Assembly (NCBI GenBank): GCA_035656655.1
Contig: DASRSE010000317.1
Coordinates: 1-16,977 of the forward strand
Direction: 5' to 3'
From: DASRSE01 sp035656655
GTDB lineage: Bacteria > Planctomycetota > Planctomycetia > Pirellulales > DASRSE01
Length of the DNA stretch: 16,977 nt
Shown here: one piece after another, positions 6,744 to 13,374 of the stretch
How the letters are laid out: each line of letters begins with the position of its first letter
How positions within the stretch are numbered: the first letter of the stretch is position 1
Program-made: the position numbers and the translations under genes
The notes under the pieces: model-generated
Told to the model about the DNA's origin: nothing
The model's input: only the letters and a program-made list of their open reading frames with translations
Database searches by the model: none

Positions 6744-6931
6744 AAAATAATTAAGTTCGCCGCGCGAAACTGCCGGCCCATCGGCATATCTGACAAAGTC
6801 GCCCGCAGAGACCGCGCAGCTTGCCAGGCGACCGTGCGCGGCGGCGTCAAGTTAAATCGACTGGGCGAATCGCGCGGGCCGCTGGGAATGCGGAGAAAGC
6901 GCGCCCCAGAGAATCGCAAAGAGTGATTCCG

Positions 6932-6950
6932 CGTCGCGGCCACGGCGACG
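6932..6950 (-). terminator. Hairpin directly after the PAP2 lipoprotein gene
   Basis: CGTCGC (6932-6937) pairs with GCGACG (6945-6950) across a 7-nt loop, four bases beyond the stop codon. On the minus strand it is followed by CGGAATCACTCTTTG, with no T-run, so it is at best a weak terminator. Confidence 0.25.
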
Positions 6951-6954
6951 TGGT

Positions 6955-8319
6955 CTAGCGCCGGAACTCAATTCCGATGCCGGTCGTATTCTCCGCCTCG
7001 AGCGGAACCAGCGCCATGTGCTCGGATTGAAAATTCGTCAGATCGACGGCCGAGCACGCGACATAGGCCAGCATATAGCCCAAAAAGACTTGCGACGTGT
7101 AATGGGCGTCGTCGCTAATCCGCGAGATGCCGGGCATGAGCGAGAGCGCATAAAAGCTAGTCTTCAAGAACCAGTTGTCGGTCAGTTGCGCGGCCGACAT
7201 GAAAGCCACTCCGCCGACGAACGCATGGCCGCTCACGCCATTGTTGTCATTCCAAAAACTCCACTTCGACGCATGCCCGTAGGACGAAGGGCGCCCAGCG
7301 CCGGTGACGCGCTGCATCACCAGCATCGGGCCCGAGCCGATCAGCAGAGCCCGCAGCGAGTTCTCTCCCCACGCGCCAAAATACTCGCCGACCAGCGTGT
7401 CGGGCCAAAAGTATTCAGAAACGGCGGCGACGGCCATCACCGGCACGACGTATTGGCCCGTCCCGTAAAACTTGAATCGATGCAGGACCCGATGGGCCGT
7501 GCTGCCCGCGTGCGATTGATAACTATCGCGGATTTTCTGATCGAGCGTCGTATCGGCAAACGCCAGACCGACCCCAAACCCGACCCCCATAATGGCCAGA
7601 TTCTCGCCTGAGAAAAAGTTGACGAAGTCGCTTTTCACGTCGCCAAACAAGCGGACGGTGAGCGGCGCCCGATGCGTGAAAGGGGGCTCCGGCTCGGTCG
7701 CAGTGCTCACTGCCGGCGCGCTCGCCGCCGGCTCGGCGGCGTCGGCAACCGCGCCTGGAACAGCAGACGTGGGCGACGGCGCTCCCCCGCGTGCCGCGGT
7801 TGGCGCGCTCTGGCTTGGCGCCAGCGGCGAATCGAACGACGCGGTCTGCCATGGCGCTTTCGCAGCCTCGGCGAGCGCAGGGCTGGGCTCGTTCGGGTCC
7901 ACTTCGCCATAGTCGAACACGGCTGGCTCCTCGGCCGGCGCATACGCGGCTGTGACATAGACCGGCGACTGCTCGTCGCTCGCCTCGAGCCACGACAGAT
8001 AAGTCTCGGTCGCCTCGAAAGCGTCTTTTCCACGCGGACTCGTGGCGGTTGGACTCGCCGCGCTTGGGTCCGTGACGTCCATTTTCGTAATGATGGGATT
8101 CGTCAAGGGCGCGGTCGCGGCACCGGCCTCGATGGCGCGGGCAGGCTCCGCTGGAGCTAGTTGATTCGCGGCTCGCGCAAGCTCTTGCGCATCTGCTTTG
8201 GCCGCGCCGGGCAAAGTTGATTGCGCCGAACTCCAATCGGGCGTCGTGGTCACGCAGCCGGTCAGCCCTAGCGCCAGCAGGCAATAAAGCCAGCGCAGAG
8301 GGTGAATGTAGTGACGCAT
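6955..8319 (-). CDS. Lipoprotein with a C-terminal PAP2-like phosphatase domain
   Basis: The product is 454 residues. Residues 1-22 are a lipoprotein signal with lipobox LTGC (19-22), so Cys22 should be lipidated. Residues 23-215 are a low-complexity Ala/Pro/Ser/Thr-rich linker. Residues 218-430 resemble the PAP2/acid phosphatase superfamily, with several hydrophobic stretches (LAIMGVGFGVGLAFA, VVPVMAVAAVSEYF, VFLGYMLAYVACSAVDL). Motif remnants are QRVTGAGRP (336-344), VSGHAF (362-367) and SR(5)H(3)Q (399-410). The catalytic His365 and His406 and both motif Arg residues (343, 400) are kept. The usual Lys of motif 1 is Gln336, and the usual Asp of motif 3 is Gln410. It may therefore be a divergent lipid or polyprenyl phosphatase, or a non-catalytic relative. 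I chose the start at 8319 from the lipobox; the upstream extension is arginine-rich and lies in the end of the helicase gene. No Shine-Dalgarno site is evident. Confidence 0.82.
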   Translation of the reverse strand: MRHYIHPLRWLYCLLALGLTGCVTTTPDWSSAQSTLPGAAKADAQELARAANQLAPAEPARAIEAGAATAPLTNPIITKMDVTDPSAASPTATSPRGKDAFEATETYLSWLEASDEQSPVYVTAAYAPAEEPAVFDYGEVDPNEPSPALAEAAKAPWQTASFDSPLAPSQSAPTAARGGAPSPTSAVPGAVADAAEPAASAPAVSTATEPEPPFTHRAPLTVRLFGDVKSDFVNFFSGENLAIMGVGFGVGLAFADTTLDQKIRDSYQSHAGSTAHRVLHRFKFYGTGQYVVPVMAVAAVSEYFWPDTLVGEYFGAWGENSLRALLIGSGPMLVMQRVTGAGRPSSYGHASKWSFWNDNNGVSGHAFVGGVAFMSAAQLTDNWFLKTSFYALSLMPGISRISDDAHYTSQVFLGYMLAYVACSAVDLTNFQSEHMALVPLEAENTTGIGIEFRR

Positions 8320-8375
8320 GGGGCAGACAATAACGGGGGCGAAGATCGAACGATCCGAGGCAGAAAAGCGGGCGG

Positions 8376-8404
8376 ATTTTCGCCGCGAATCGCTTCGGTC
8401 ACAA
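8376..8404 (-). promoter_or_regulatory. Candidate promoter of the PAP2 lipoprotein gene
   Basis: On the minus strand TTGTGA (8404-8399) and GAAAAT (8381-8376) are separated by 17 bases. Each matches four of six consensus bases. The start would lie near 8369, about 50 bases before the ATG. The 248-base gap after the helicase gene makes a separate promoter reasonable. Confidence 0.3.
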
Positions 8405-8567
8405 GGCCAGTTCAACCCGATAATCCCGCAATTTCGCCAGCCAGAAGTCCTGCTAGCACTCGCTCTCACGTCAAGCGCACAAGTCGGGTTGCACCGCGGC
8501 CGAGTTTGGGCAACTTGCGCCGGCCGCGAGGTTCGCCGCCGGTTATGATAAGCCGCCGGCCGCCTGC

Positions 8568-10364
8568 CTAGGCCGCCGCGGGAAGCGGCCCGTGCGGGCA
8601 GCGCAGTTGAAACAGGCCAAAGATCTCTTGCTGCGTCAAGCCGAGATGCCGGTGCGGCTCGGCCCCGGAGAAGATCGTGTCGAACAGCTCGCGTTTTTCC
8701 TCGAGCACCTGATGGATCCGCTGTTCGATCGTCTGCAAGGACAAGAAGCGGGTGACGGTGACCGGCCCGGCCGCCCCAATCCGATGGGCGCGGTTGATCG
8801 CCTGATCTTCGACGGCCGGATTCCACCAGCGATCGAAGAGGAAGACATATTCGGCGAACTGCAAATTCAAGCCGACGCCTCCGGCCCCATAGCTCATGAG
8901 AATCACCGGGCGCTCGGGGCTTTCCTTGAATTCTTGAATGACGGCGTCGCGGCGCGACGAGGCGATTTGGCCGTGATACTCAAGCGGGTGAAAGTCGCCC
9001 AGCCGCTCGCGGAGGATCTGCAAGGTTTGCACCCACTGGCTGAAGATGATCGCCTTACGGCCGCTGGCGACGACCTCTTCCAGGTCGGCGACCAGCCGCT
9101 CGTACTTCGCGCTTTCGCCGGTCGCGGGATCGAAGTTGCAGATTTGCTTCAGTCGCAGAACCAGTTCAAAAACGTGCTGGATGGTGGCCGACTCGCCCAA
9201 CTCCGTCAGCCGCAGCACGCCTTCGCACTCGGCCAGTTGATATGAATGCCGCTGTTCGGGCGAGAGTTCCAGTTCGGCGTCGCGGAATAGCTTCGGCGGC
9301 AATTCCTTGAGCACCTTGTCCTTCGTCCGCCGCAAGATGTAGTCGCCGGCGGCTTGGCCCAGCCGCCGCGGCTTCATCGTGGAATGCAAATGCCCCGGCG
9401 CGAGAAACTCGAAGATGCCGATCAGGTCTTCGGGGCTATTTTCCACCGGCGTGCCGGTCAATGCCCAACTCCGGCTGCGGTCGATCGAGCGGACCACTTG
9501 ACTGGTGGTGCTGGCGCGATTTTTGATCCGCTGCGCCTCGTCGAGGATGACCAGATCGAACCGGACGTCGGGAATCGTGAGCACGTCGCGGTCGCGATTG
9601 ACCACTTCGTAATTCGCGATCCGCAGCGGCACGTCGCGTAGTTGCCATTGCCAACCGCGCTTGGCCTGATCGCCCTCGATGATCGCCAGCGGAATTTCCG
9701 GCGCCCATTGGGTGAACTCGCGCTGCCAATTGGTCACCAGCGGCTTGGGACAAATCAACAGCACGCTGCGAATGTCGCCGGAATGCAGCAGCAAACGAAC
9801 CGCCGTGATTGCCTGCATCGTTTTGCCGAGCCCCATTTCATCCGCCAAGACGGCCGACATCCGCGGATAGAGAAAGGCAACGCCTTCAAATTGATACGGA
9901 AAAGGCTGGAAGGGAAAGGACAAGGCGTCGCTCGTGATCAGGCTTTCCAGAGACGGCTGCAAAATATACGAAAGCCGGTCCTGCAGCTTGATCACGTCGC
10001 CCGGCGGTTTGATGCGCGTGCACGGCCGCGCGGGGCCCTCGGCATTTGCGCGCGCCATTTCGCGCGCGGCTGCCGCGAAATCGATCGTCGCGCCGTGCGC
10101 CGCGCGCGGCAGCAGCGCCGTCGCGCCGCAGCCCGACTCGGCGAAGAGAAAGCTTTGCGTTTTGAACTTCGGCGCCCGGAGCGCAAATGACGCGACTCCG
10201 ACGGCGGCGGATGCGAAGTGCGTGCTCTCGACGGCCAGGTCCGAATTCGCGCCGGCCAGCGCCGCGGGCGACAGCGAAGCGACGCGCAAGCCGCCGGCCT
10301 GCTCGGCGTTCGCGGGAGCGTCTTGCCAGCTCCAGGCCTCAGCGGTGGAAAGCATCTGCGACAT
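8568..10364 (-). CDS. SNF2-family DNA-dependent ATPase/helicase
   Basis: The product is 598 residues and cytoplasmic. Residues 1-120 match no domain I recognise. Residues 150-330 are the first RecA-like lobe: PYQFEGVAFL (156-165), Walker A DEMGLGKTMQAI (175-186), motif Ia ICPKPLVTNWQREF (204-217), DEAQ box LDEAQRIKN (274-282), and motif III ALTGTPVEN (301-309). Residues 420-555 are the second lobe: AIIFSQW (438-444), YHGQIASSRRDAVIQEF (463-479), GAGGVGLNL (493-501), WWNPAVEDQAINRAHRIG (513-530). All ATPase residues are present, so it should translocate on duplex DNA or remodel DNA-bound proteins. DEAQ for DEAH is common in bacterial SNF2 proteins. There is no SWIM or zinc-finger domain. The gene begins 70 bases after the 172-residue orphan on the same strand, without its own visible promoter, so the two are probably co-transcribed. 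The start codon has no clear Shine-Dalgarno site. Confidence 0.92.
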   Translation of the reverse strand: MSQMLSTAEAWSWQDAPANAEQAGGLRVASLSPAALAGANSDLAVESTHFASAAVGVASFALRAPKFKTQSFLFAESGCGATALLPRAAHGATIDFAAAAREMARANAEGPARPCTRIKPPGDVIKLQDRLSYILQPSLESLITSDALSFPFQPFPYQFEGVAFLYPRMSAVLADEMGLGKTMQAITAVRLLLHSGDIRSVLLICPKPLVTNWQREFTQWAPEIPLAIIEGDQAKRGWQWQLRDVPLRIANYEVVNRDRDVLTIPDVRFDLVILDEAQRIKNRASTTSQVVRSIDRSRSWALTGTPVENSPEDLIGIFEFLAPGHLHSTMKPRRLGQAAGDYILRRTKDKVLKELPPKLFRDAELELSPEQRHSYQLAECEGVLRLTELGESATIQHVFELVLRLKQICNFDPATGESAKYERLVADLEEVVASGRKAIIFSQWVQTLQILRERLGDFHPLEYHGQIASSRRDAVIQEFKESPERPVILMSYGAGGVGLNLQFAEYVFLFDRWWNPAVEDQAINRAHRIGAAGPVTVTRFLSLQTIEQRIHQVLEEKRELFDTIFSGAEPHRHLGLTQQEIFGLFQLRCPHGPLPAAA

Positions 10365-10434
10365 CGGACCGCTTTTCGCAAATCGGAAACAGAAACAATC
10401 TTCTCAGCCGCGCGGCTCGATGCGGCGCTGCCGC

Positions 10435-10953
10435 TCAGGCGGCGCGGCCCACCCGCTGTGCCTCTTGAATCGCATCGTGGATGCGGCCAAACGGTTCGAG
10501 CAGATCGAACGACTCAGGCAACACGCGGAGCAAGCTCAGTACGAGGGCCTGATCTTCGAATCGAGTCGTCTCGACGCTGAGCTCATGTTCGCCAAACTGA
10601 AAACGCGTGCCGCGGTGCGCTAGCTGGCCGCGCGCCACCAGCGCGACCGGCAAATCGACAAAATCGCGGACCGCCAGCACCCCCGCCACATCGGTCAAAA
10701 CGACGGGCGGCGCGCTTTGAACCTTGTTTAATAAACTGACGCCGATTTGTTCGCCGTACAGGTACGGCTCGAGTGTCGGCCCGTAGAAAATTTGCTGGGC
10801 GCGACTCGGTTTGAGCGGCGCGGTGCAATGAAATTCGACCGGCCGCCCGGCGGCGTTCAACAGCAACAACCCGCCAAACAGCCCGAAATTCTCGTGCTCA
10901 ATGACGGAGAGAAAGCCCACCGTGGAAACGAGCTTGCCGGAGGCAGCGCCCAT
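10435..10953 (-). CDS. Conserved protein of unknown function, operon partner of the SNF2 helicase
   Basis: The product is 172 residues. It has no signal peptide, no Cys cluster and no membrane helix, although GLFGGLLLLN (24-33) is strongly hydrophobic. Readable segments are VGFLSVIEHENFGLFGG (12-28), GRPVEFHCTAPLKPSRAQQI (36-55), FYGPTLEPYLYGEQIG (56-71), and a C-terminal helical part (ALVLSLLRVLPESFDLLEPF). It looks like an alpha/beta soluble protein; no family can be named. I chose ATG at 10953 because a GGGGGA sits four bases upstream; the frame extends to 11001, adding MTQCRALGISAILGDL. It precedes the SNF2 gene by 70 bases on the same strand, with no terminator between. A role in DNA repair or chromatin handling through that partner is inference only. 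Confidence 0.75.
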   Translation of the reverse strand: MGAASGKLVSTVGFLSVIEHENFGLFGGLLLLNAAGRPVEFHCTAPLKPSRAQQIFYGPTLEPYLYGEQIGVSLLNKVQSAPPVVLTDVAGVLAVRDFVDLPVALVARGQLAHRGTRFQFGEHELSVETTRFEDQALVLSLLRVLPESFDLLEPFGRIHDAIQEAQRVGRAA

Positions 10954-11344
10954 CAAGTCCCCCAATATCGCTGAAATGCCAAGCGCGCGGCACTGGGTCA
11001 TCTGTGGAAAAATGCCATCCGGCGCCGAGCAAGGCTCCGCTTGGTTCGCAAAATAATGCCTTGCGCCATCATTTCGGCATCGCTTTTTGCCATGACGCGG
11101 CGGGTTGAATCCTGCGACGAGCCCCCTGGCCGCTTCGCCGTCGCCCGATATGGAATCAGAATCGGGCGGTCCGGGTGCGAAACTTTACCGCCATTGCCGC
11201 GCTCGCTAGCAGCAGTGGCGCCGGTTAGGAGGGCCAAAAACCGAACATTTTTCGCCAATTGCTGGCCAAAAAGCGGAATTTGATTTAGAGTGGGTAGCTG
11301 TGAATAATTTGGGGAAAGACCCCTTCCTCTTCACGAACGCCGCC
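10954..11344. other. Divergent intergenic region, no gene supported
   Basis: This region must hold promoters for the helicase operon (-) and the 154-residue gene (+). Two GGCCAAAAA copies at 11232-11240 and 11264-11272 lie 32 bases apart, with a related inverted TTTTTCGCC between them. An inverted repeat GCAAGGC (11029-11035) / GCCTTGC (11058-11064) is also present. No clean -35/-10 pair stands out, and open frames here look random. Confidence 0.45.
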
Positions 11345-11809
11345 ATGAGCCAAGACATTCGCCCGCTCCCCCTCTACACCCAAGTTGACATCACGGCCAA
11401 CCCGAGCGGCGCCTCGACGGACGCTCCGGCTGGCGCGCTCGAGCAAGCGCATGTGCTCCGCGAGATTCTCGTCGCTCTCGATCGCCAGAACGAATTGCTG
11501 GAAGAGTTGGTCACGAATACGTCGCAGCACCAGCGGCAGCGCGAAAACGAACTGAAGAAATGGCGTCAGGAGAACCCGCACCTCGCCAAGAATTGCCGCA
11601 CGGCCGTCAACTCGCTGAGCCAGATTCATGCCGGCTTGCTCGAGTCGATGACAAACGATATCAACGCCGACGCCGATGACATGCTCGAAGGCGATTATGC
11701 GTTGAATGAATTCGTCGATCGCTACGGGCCCCGTTTGGCCCACCTTACCGGGATGCTCCACATCCTCTCGCAGCTTGGCTTTCCAAACAACGCGCCGGCT
11801 GCGGAATAG
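11345..11809 (+). CDS. Conserved helical protein of unknown function (154 aa)
   Basis: The product is hydrophilic with no signal peptide or membrane helix. Residues 31-110 are strongly helical with heptad-like Leu spacing (EQAHVLREILVALDRQNELL, then RENELKKWRQENPHLAKN), so a coiled coil or helical bundle is likely. The conserved-looking C-terminal block is LNEFVDRYGPRLAHLTGMLH (120-139). The N-terminus, LPLYTQVDITANPSG, and this block match a family that I associate with planctomycetes, but I know no function. Start: ATG at 11345 is preferred because it begins the recognisable N-terminus; a GTG at 11300 would add 15 residues, and neither has a good Shine-Dalgarno site. A short GGGG-AAAGA-CCCC hairpin (11311-11323) lies between the two. 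The gene stands alone and converges on the DUF1501 pair. Confidence 0.75.
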   Translation: MSQDIRPLPLYTQVDITANPSGASTDAPAGALEQAHVLREILVALDRQNELLEELVTNTSQHQRQRENELKKWRQENPHLAKNCRTAVNSLSQIHAGLLESMTNDINADADDMLEGDYALNEFVDRYGPRLAHLTGMLHILSQLGFPNNAPAAE

Positions 11810-11830
11810 CGCCAACTGCGGAATAGCGCC
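11799..11830. repeat. Duplicated gene end: CTGCGGAATAGCGCC twice
   Basis: The 15 bases at 11799-11813 recur perfectly at 11816-11830, 17 bases apart. The first copy contains the last codons and the TAG stop (11807-11809) of the 154-residue gene, so the repeat is a short duplication of the gene's 3' end. Confidence 0.8.
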
Positions 11831-11846
11831 GGCTGCCGGCGCATTT
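11826..11846 (+). terminator. Possible terminator after the 154-residue gene
   Basis: GCGCCGG (11826-11832) pairs perfectly with CCGGCGC (11836-11842) across a 3-nt CTG loop, followed by ATTT. The stem is strong, but the T-run is minimal. It lies 17 bases after the stop codon and overlaps the second copy of the duplicated gene end. Confidence 0.45.
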
Positions 11847-11919
11847 CGGGAGGGTGGCACGCCGCGGTGAAAGCCCAAGCAGCCGCCCAGCGATGCTTCG
11901 GCCGCTCCTCAACAGGTTG

Positions 11920-13257
11920 CTAAATCAACTCGTGGATTGGCTGCGCATTGTCGTCGACCAGATATTGCGGTCGGCCTGACAAGTCGGGCAGCGTTGTCGC
12001 GCTCGCATCGATGCCGAGCCGTTGATAGAGCGTGGCGAAGACTTCTTGAAATGTGACGGGCCGGTCTTTCGGGCCTTCGCCGAGCCGGTCCGTGGCGCCG
12101 ATGACTTGGCCAGTTTTCATTCCGCCGCCGGCCAGCAGCGCGCACGAGACATTCGGCCAATGGTCGCGGCCGGCGTCCTTGTTGATCTTGGGGGTGCGGC
12201 CGAATTCTCCCCAGACGACGACGCTGACATCTTTGTCCAAGCCGCGCTGATGCAAGTCCTCGACCAAAGCCGAGACCGCTTGGTCGAAGGGGGGCAAGTT
12301 TTGGCGCGCGTTGCGAAAATTCTGCCCGTGCCAATCCCAAAAGCTATAGCTGAGCGTGACGCATTTCACCCCCGCTTCGACGAGGCGCCGCGCGAGCAAG
12401 AATTGTTCGTTGATGCGCGGGGCGCCGTCGCCTTGATGCTGCGTCGTCCCTTGGCCATAGCGGGCGACCACGTGCGGATCTTCCTTGGTGAGGTCGAGCG
12501 CGGCGGCCAGCTTACTCGAGGTGAGCAGGCCAAAGGCTTGCTGGTGGATGCCGTCGAGGCCGCGCATGGCTCCGCTCGTGTCGGCTTCATACCGGAAGCG
12601 GTCGAAGCCGGCGAGCAACGCCTTGCGATCGTTGAGCCGATCGACCGACGTGCCTTGCAACACAAGATCGTCGCGGCCGTCTCCATTCGGTTGAAATGGC
12701 GCATAGGCCGGGCCCAGAAAGCCGGGCTTGCCGGAGTTGTACGGCTTATGCTGCATCCGCGGCGACAAACCCACAAACGGCGGCGCGCCGGGCGTCGAAC
12801 TGAGCAGCCGCGCGGCGACCGAGCCAAATTCCGGCCAACCCCCCTCCGGCTGCCGCCCGCCCATTAGCCGGCCTGTCAAACACTGAAAGGACGCATGATC
12901 GTCCCGCGCGCCGACCAAGGTTCTTAAGACGGCCAGTTTGTCCATGTTGGCCGCCAGTTTGGGCAGCAACTCGCAGATCTCAATGCCGGGCACGTTGGTC
13001 TGGATCGGGTTGAACTCGCCGCGAATTTCCGCCGGCGCATCGACTTTCAAGTCATAGGTGTCCTGATGCGGCGGTCCGCCTGGCAAGTAGACCATGATGA
13101 TCGCCTTGTTCGACGCGCGAATACCGGAGGCTTGCTCGGCGCGGAGGATTTGCGGCAAGGAGAGCCCGCCCATCGCCAGCCCGCCGATCCGCAAGAAATT
13201 GCGCCGCGAGACACGATCGCAAAACGCCGACTGCCGATTGCCATAAATCGTGAGCAT
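11920..13257 (-). CDS. DUF1501 family protein, downstream tandem copy
   Basis: The product is 445 residues. The N-terminus carries a twin-arginine-type signal, SRRNFLRIGG (17-26), with a hydrophobic stretch to about 36, so the folded protein is probably exported by Tat. The body has the DUF1501 pattern, a relative of the alkaline phosphatase/sulfatase fold: YLPGGPPHQDTYDLK (57-71), APAEIRGEFNPI (74-85), FWDWHGQNF (306-314), VVWGEFGRTPKIN (347-359), GRDHWP (363-368), and SGRPQYL (427-433). Conserved His and Asp residues in these blocks could bind metal, but no activity is established. I chose ATG at 13257 because the Tat motif fits it; the Shine-Dalgarno site is poor. It follows its 445-residue paralogue by 117 bases and is probably co-transcribed with it. 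DUF1549/DUF1553 partners, usual in planctomycetes, are absent here. Confidence 0.9.
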   Translation of the reverse strand: MLTIYGNRQSAFCDRVSRRNFLRIGGLAMGGLSLPQILRAEQASGIRASNKAIIMVYLPGGPPHQDTYDLKVDAPAEIRGEFNPIQTNVPGIEICELLPKLAANMDKLAVLRTLVGARDDHASFQCLTGRLMGGRQPEGGWPEFGSVAARLLSSTPGAPPFVGLSPRMQHKPYNSGKPGFLGPAYAPFQPNGDGRDDLVLQGTSVDRLNDRKALLAGFDRFRYEADTSGAMRGLDGIHQQAFGLLTSSKLAAALDLTKEDPHVVARYGQGTTQHQGDGAPRINEQFLLARRLVEAGVKCVTLSYSFWDWHGQNFRNARQNLPPFDQAVSALVEDLHQRGLDKDVSVVVWGEFGRTPKINKDAGRDHWPNVSCALLAGGGMKTGQVIGATDRLGEGPKDRPVTFQEVFATLYQRLGIDASATTLPDLSGRPQYLVDDNAQPIHELI

Positions 13258-13303
13258 CAGAGGGTTCCCAAACGGCTGAGGTTTTTTCGATCTGAAAATC
13301 ACC

Positions 13304-13329
13304 GGCACGATGCGCTGGCACGATGCGCT
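13304..13329. repeat. Perfect tandem 13-bp repeat between the DUF1501 genes
   Basis: GGCACGATGCGCT occurs at 13304-13316 and again directly at 13317-13329. It lies in the 117-base gap between the paralogues and encodes nothing visible. A CGCGCG-AACT-CGCGCG hairpin (13351-13366) lies nearby, without a T-run. Confidence 0.8.
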
Positions 13330-13374
13330 CGGCCGCCGCGGCTCCCGCGCCGCGCGAACTCGCGCGCTCGATCT

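Larger units (their letters stand above)
6521..6954. other. Intergenic region carrying the protease promoter and a long leader
   Basis: This 434-base stretch lies between two genes on the minus strand. It contains the promoter at 6715-6743, an approximately 190-base leader toward the protease, and a hairpin just after the PAP2 gene. Small open frames on both strands (such as 6687-6926 +) have no ribosome site and look like noncoding DNA. I found no riboswitch that I recognise in the leader. Confidence 0.5.

Noticed and set aside
8568..10953. Known SNF2-containing defence system such as DISARM
   Set aside because: No methyltransferase, phospholipase D, nuclease or DUF1998 gene is nearby; a helicase plus one orphan is not enough for the claim.
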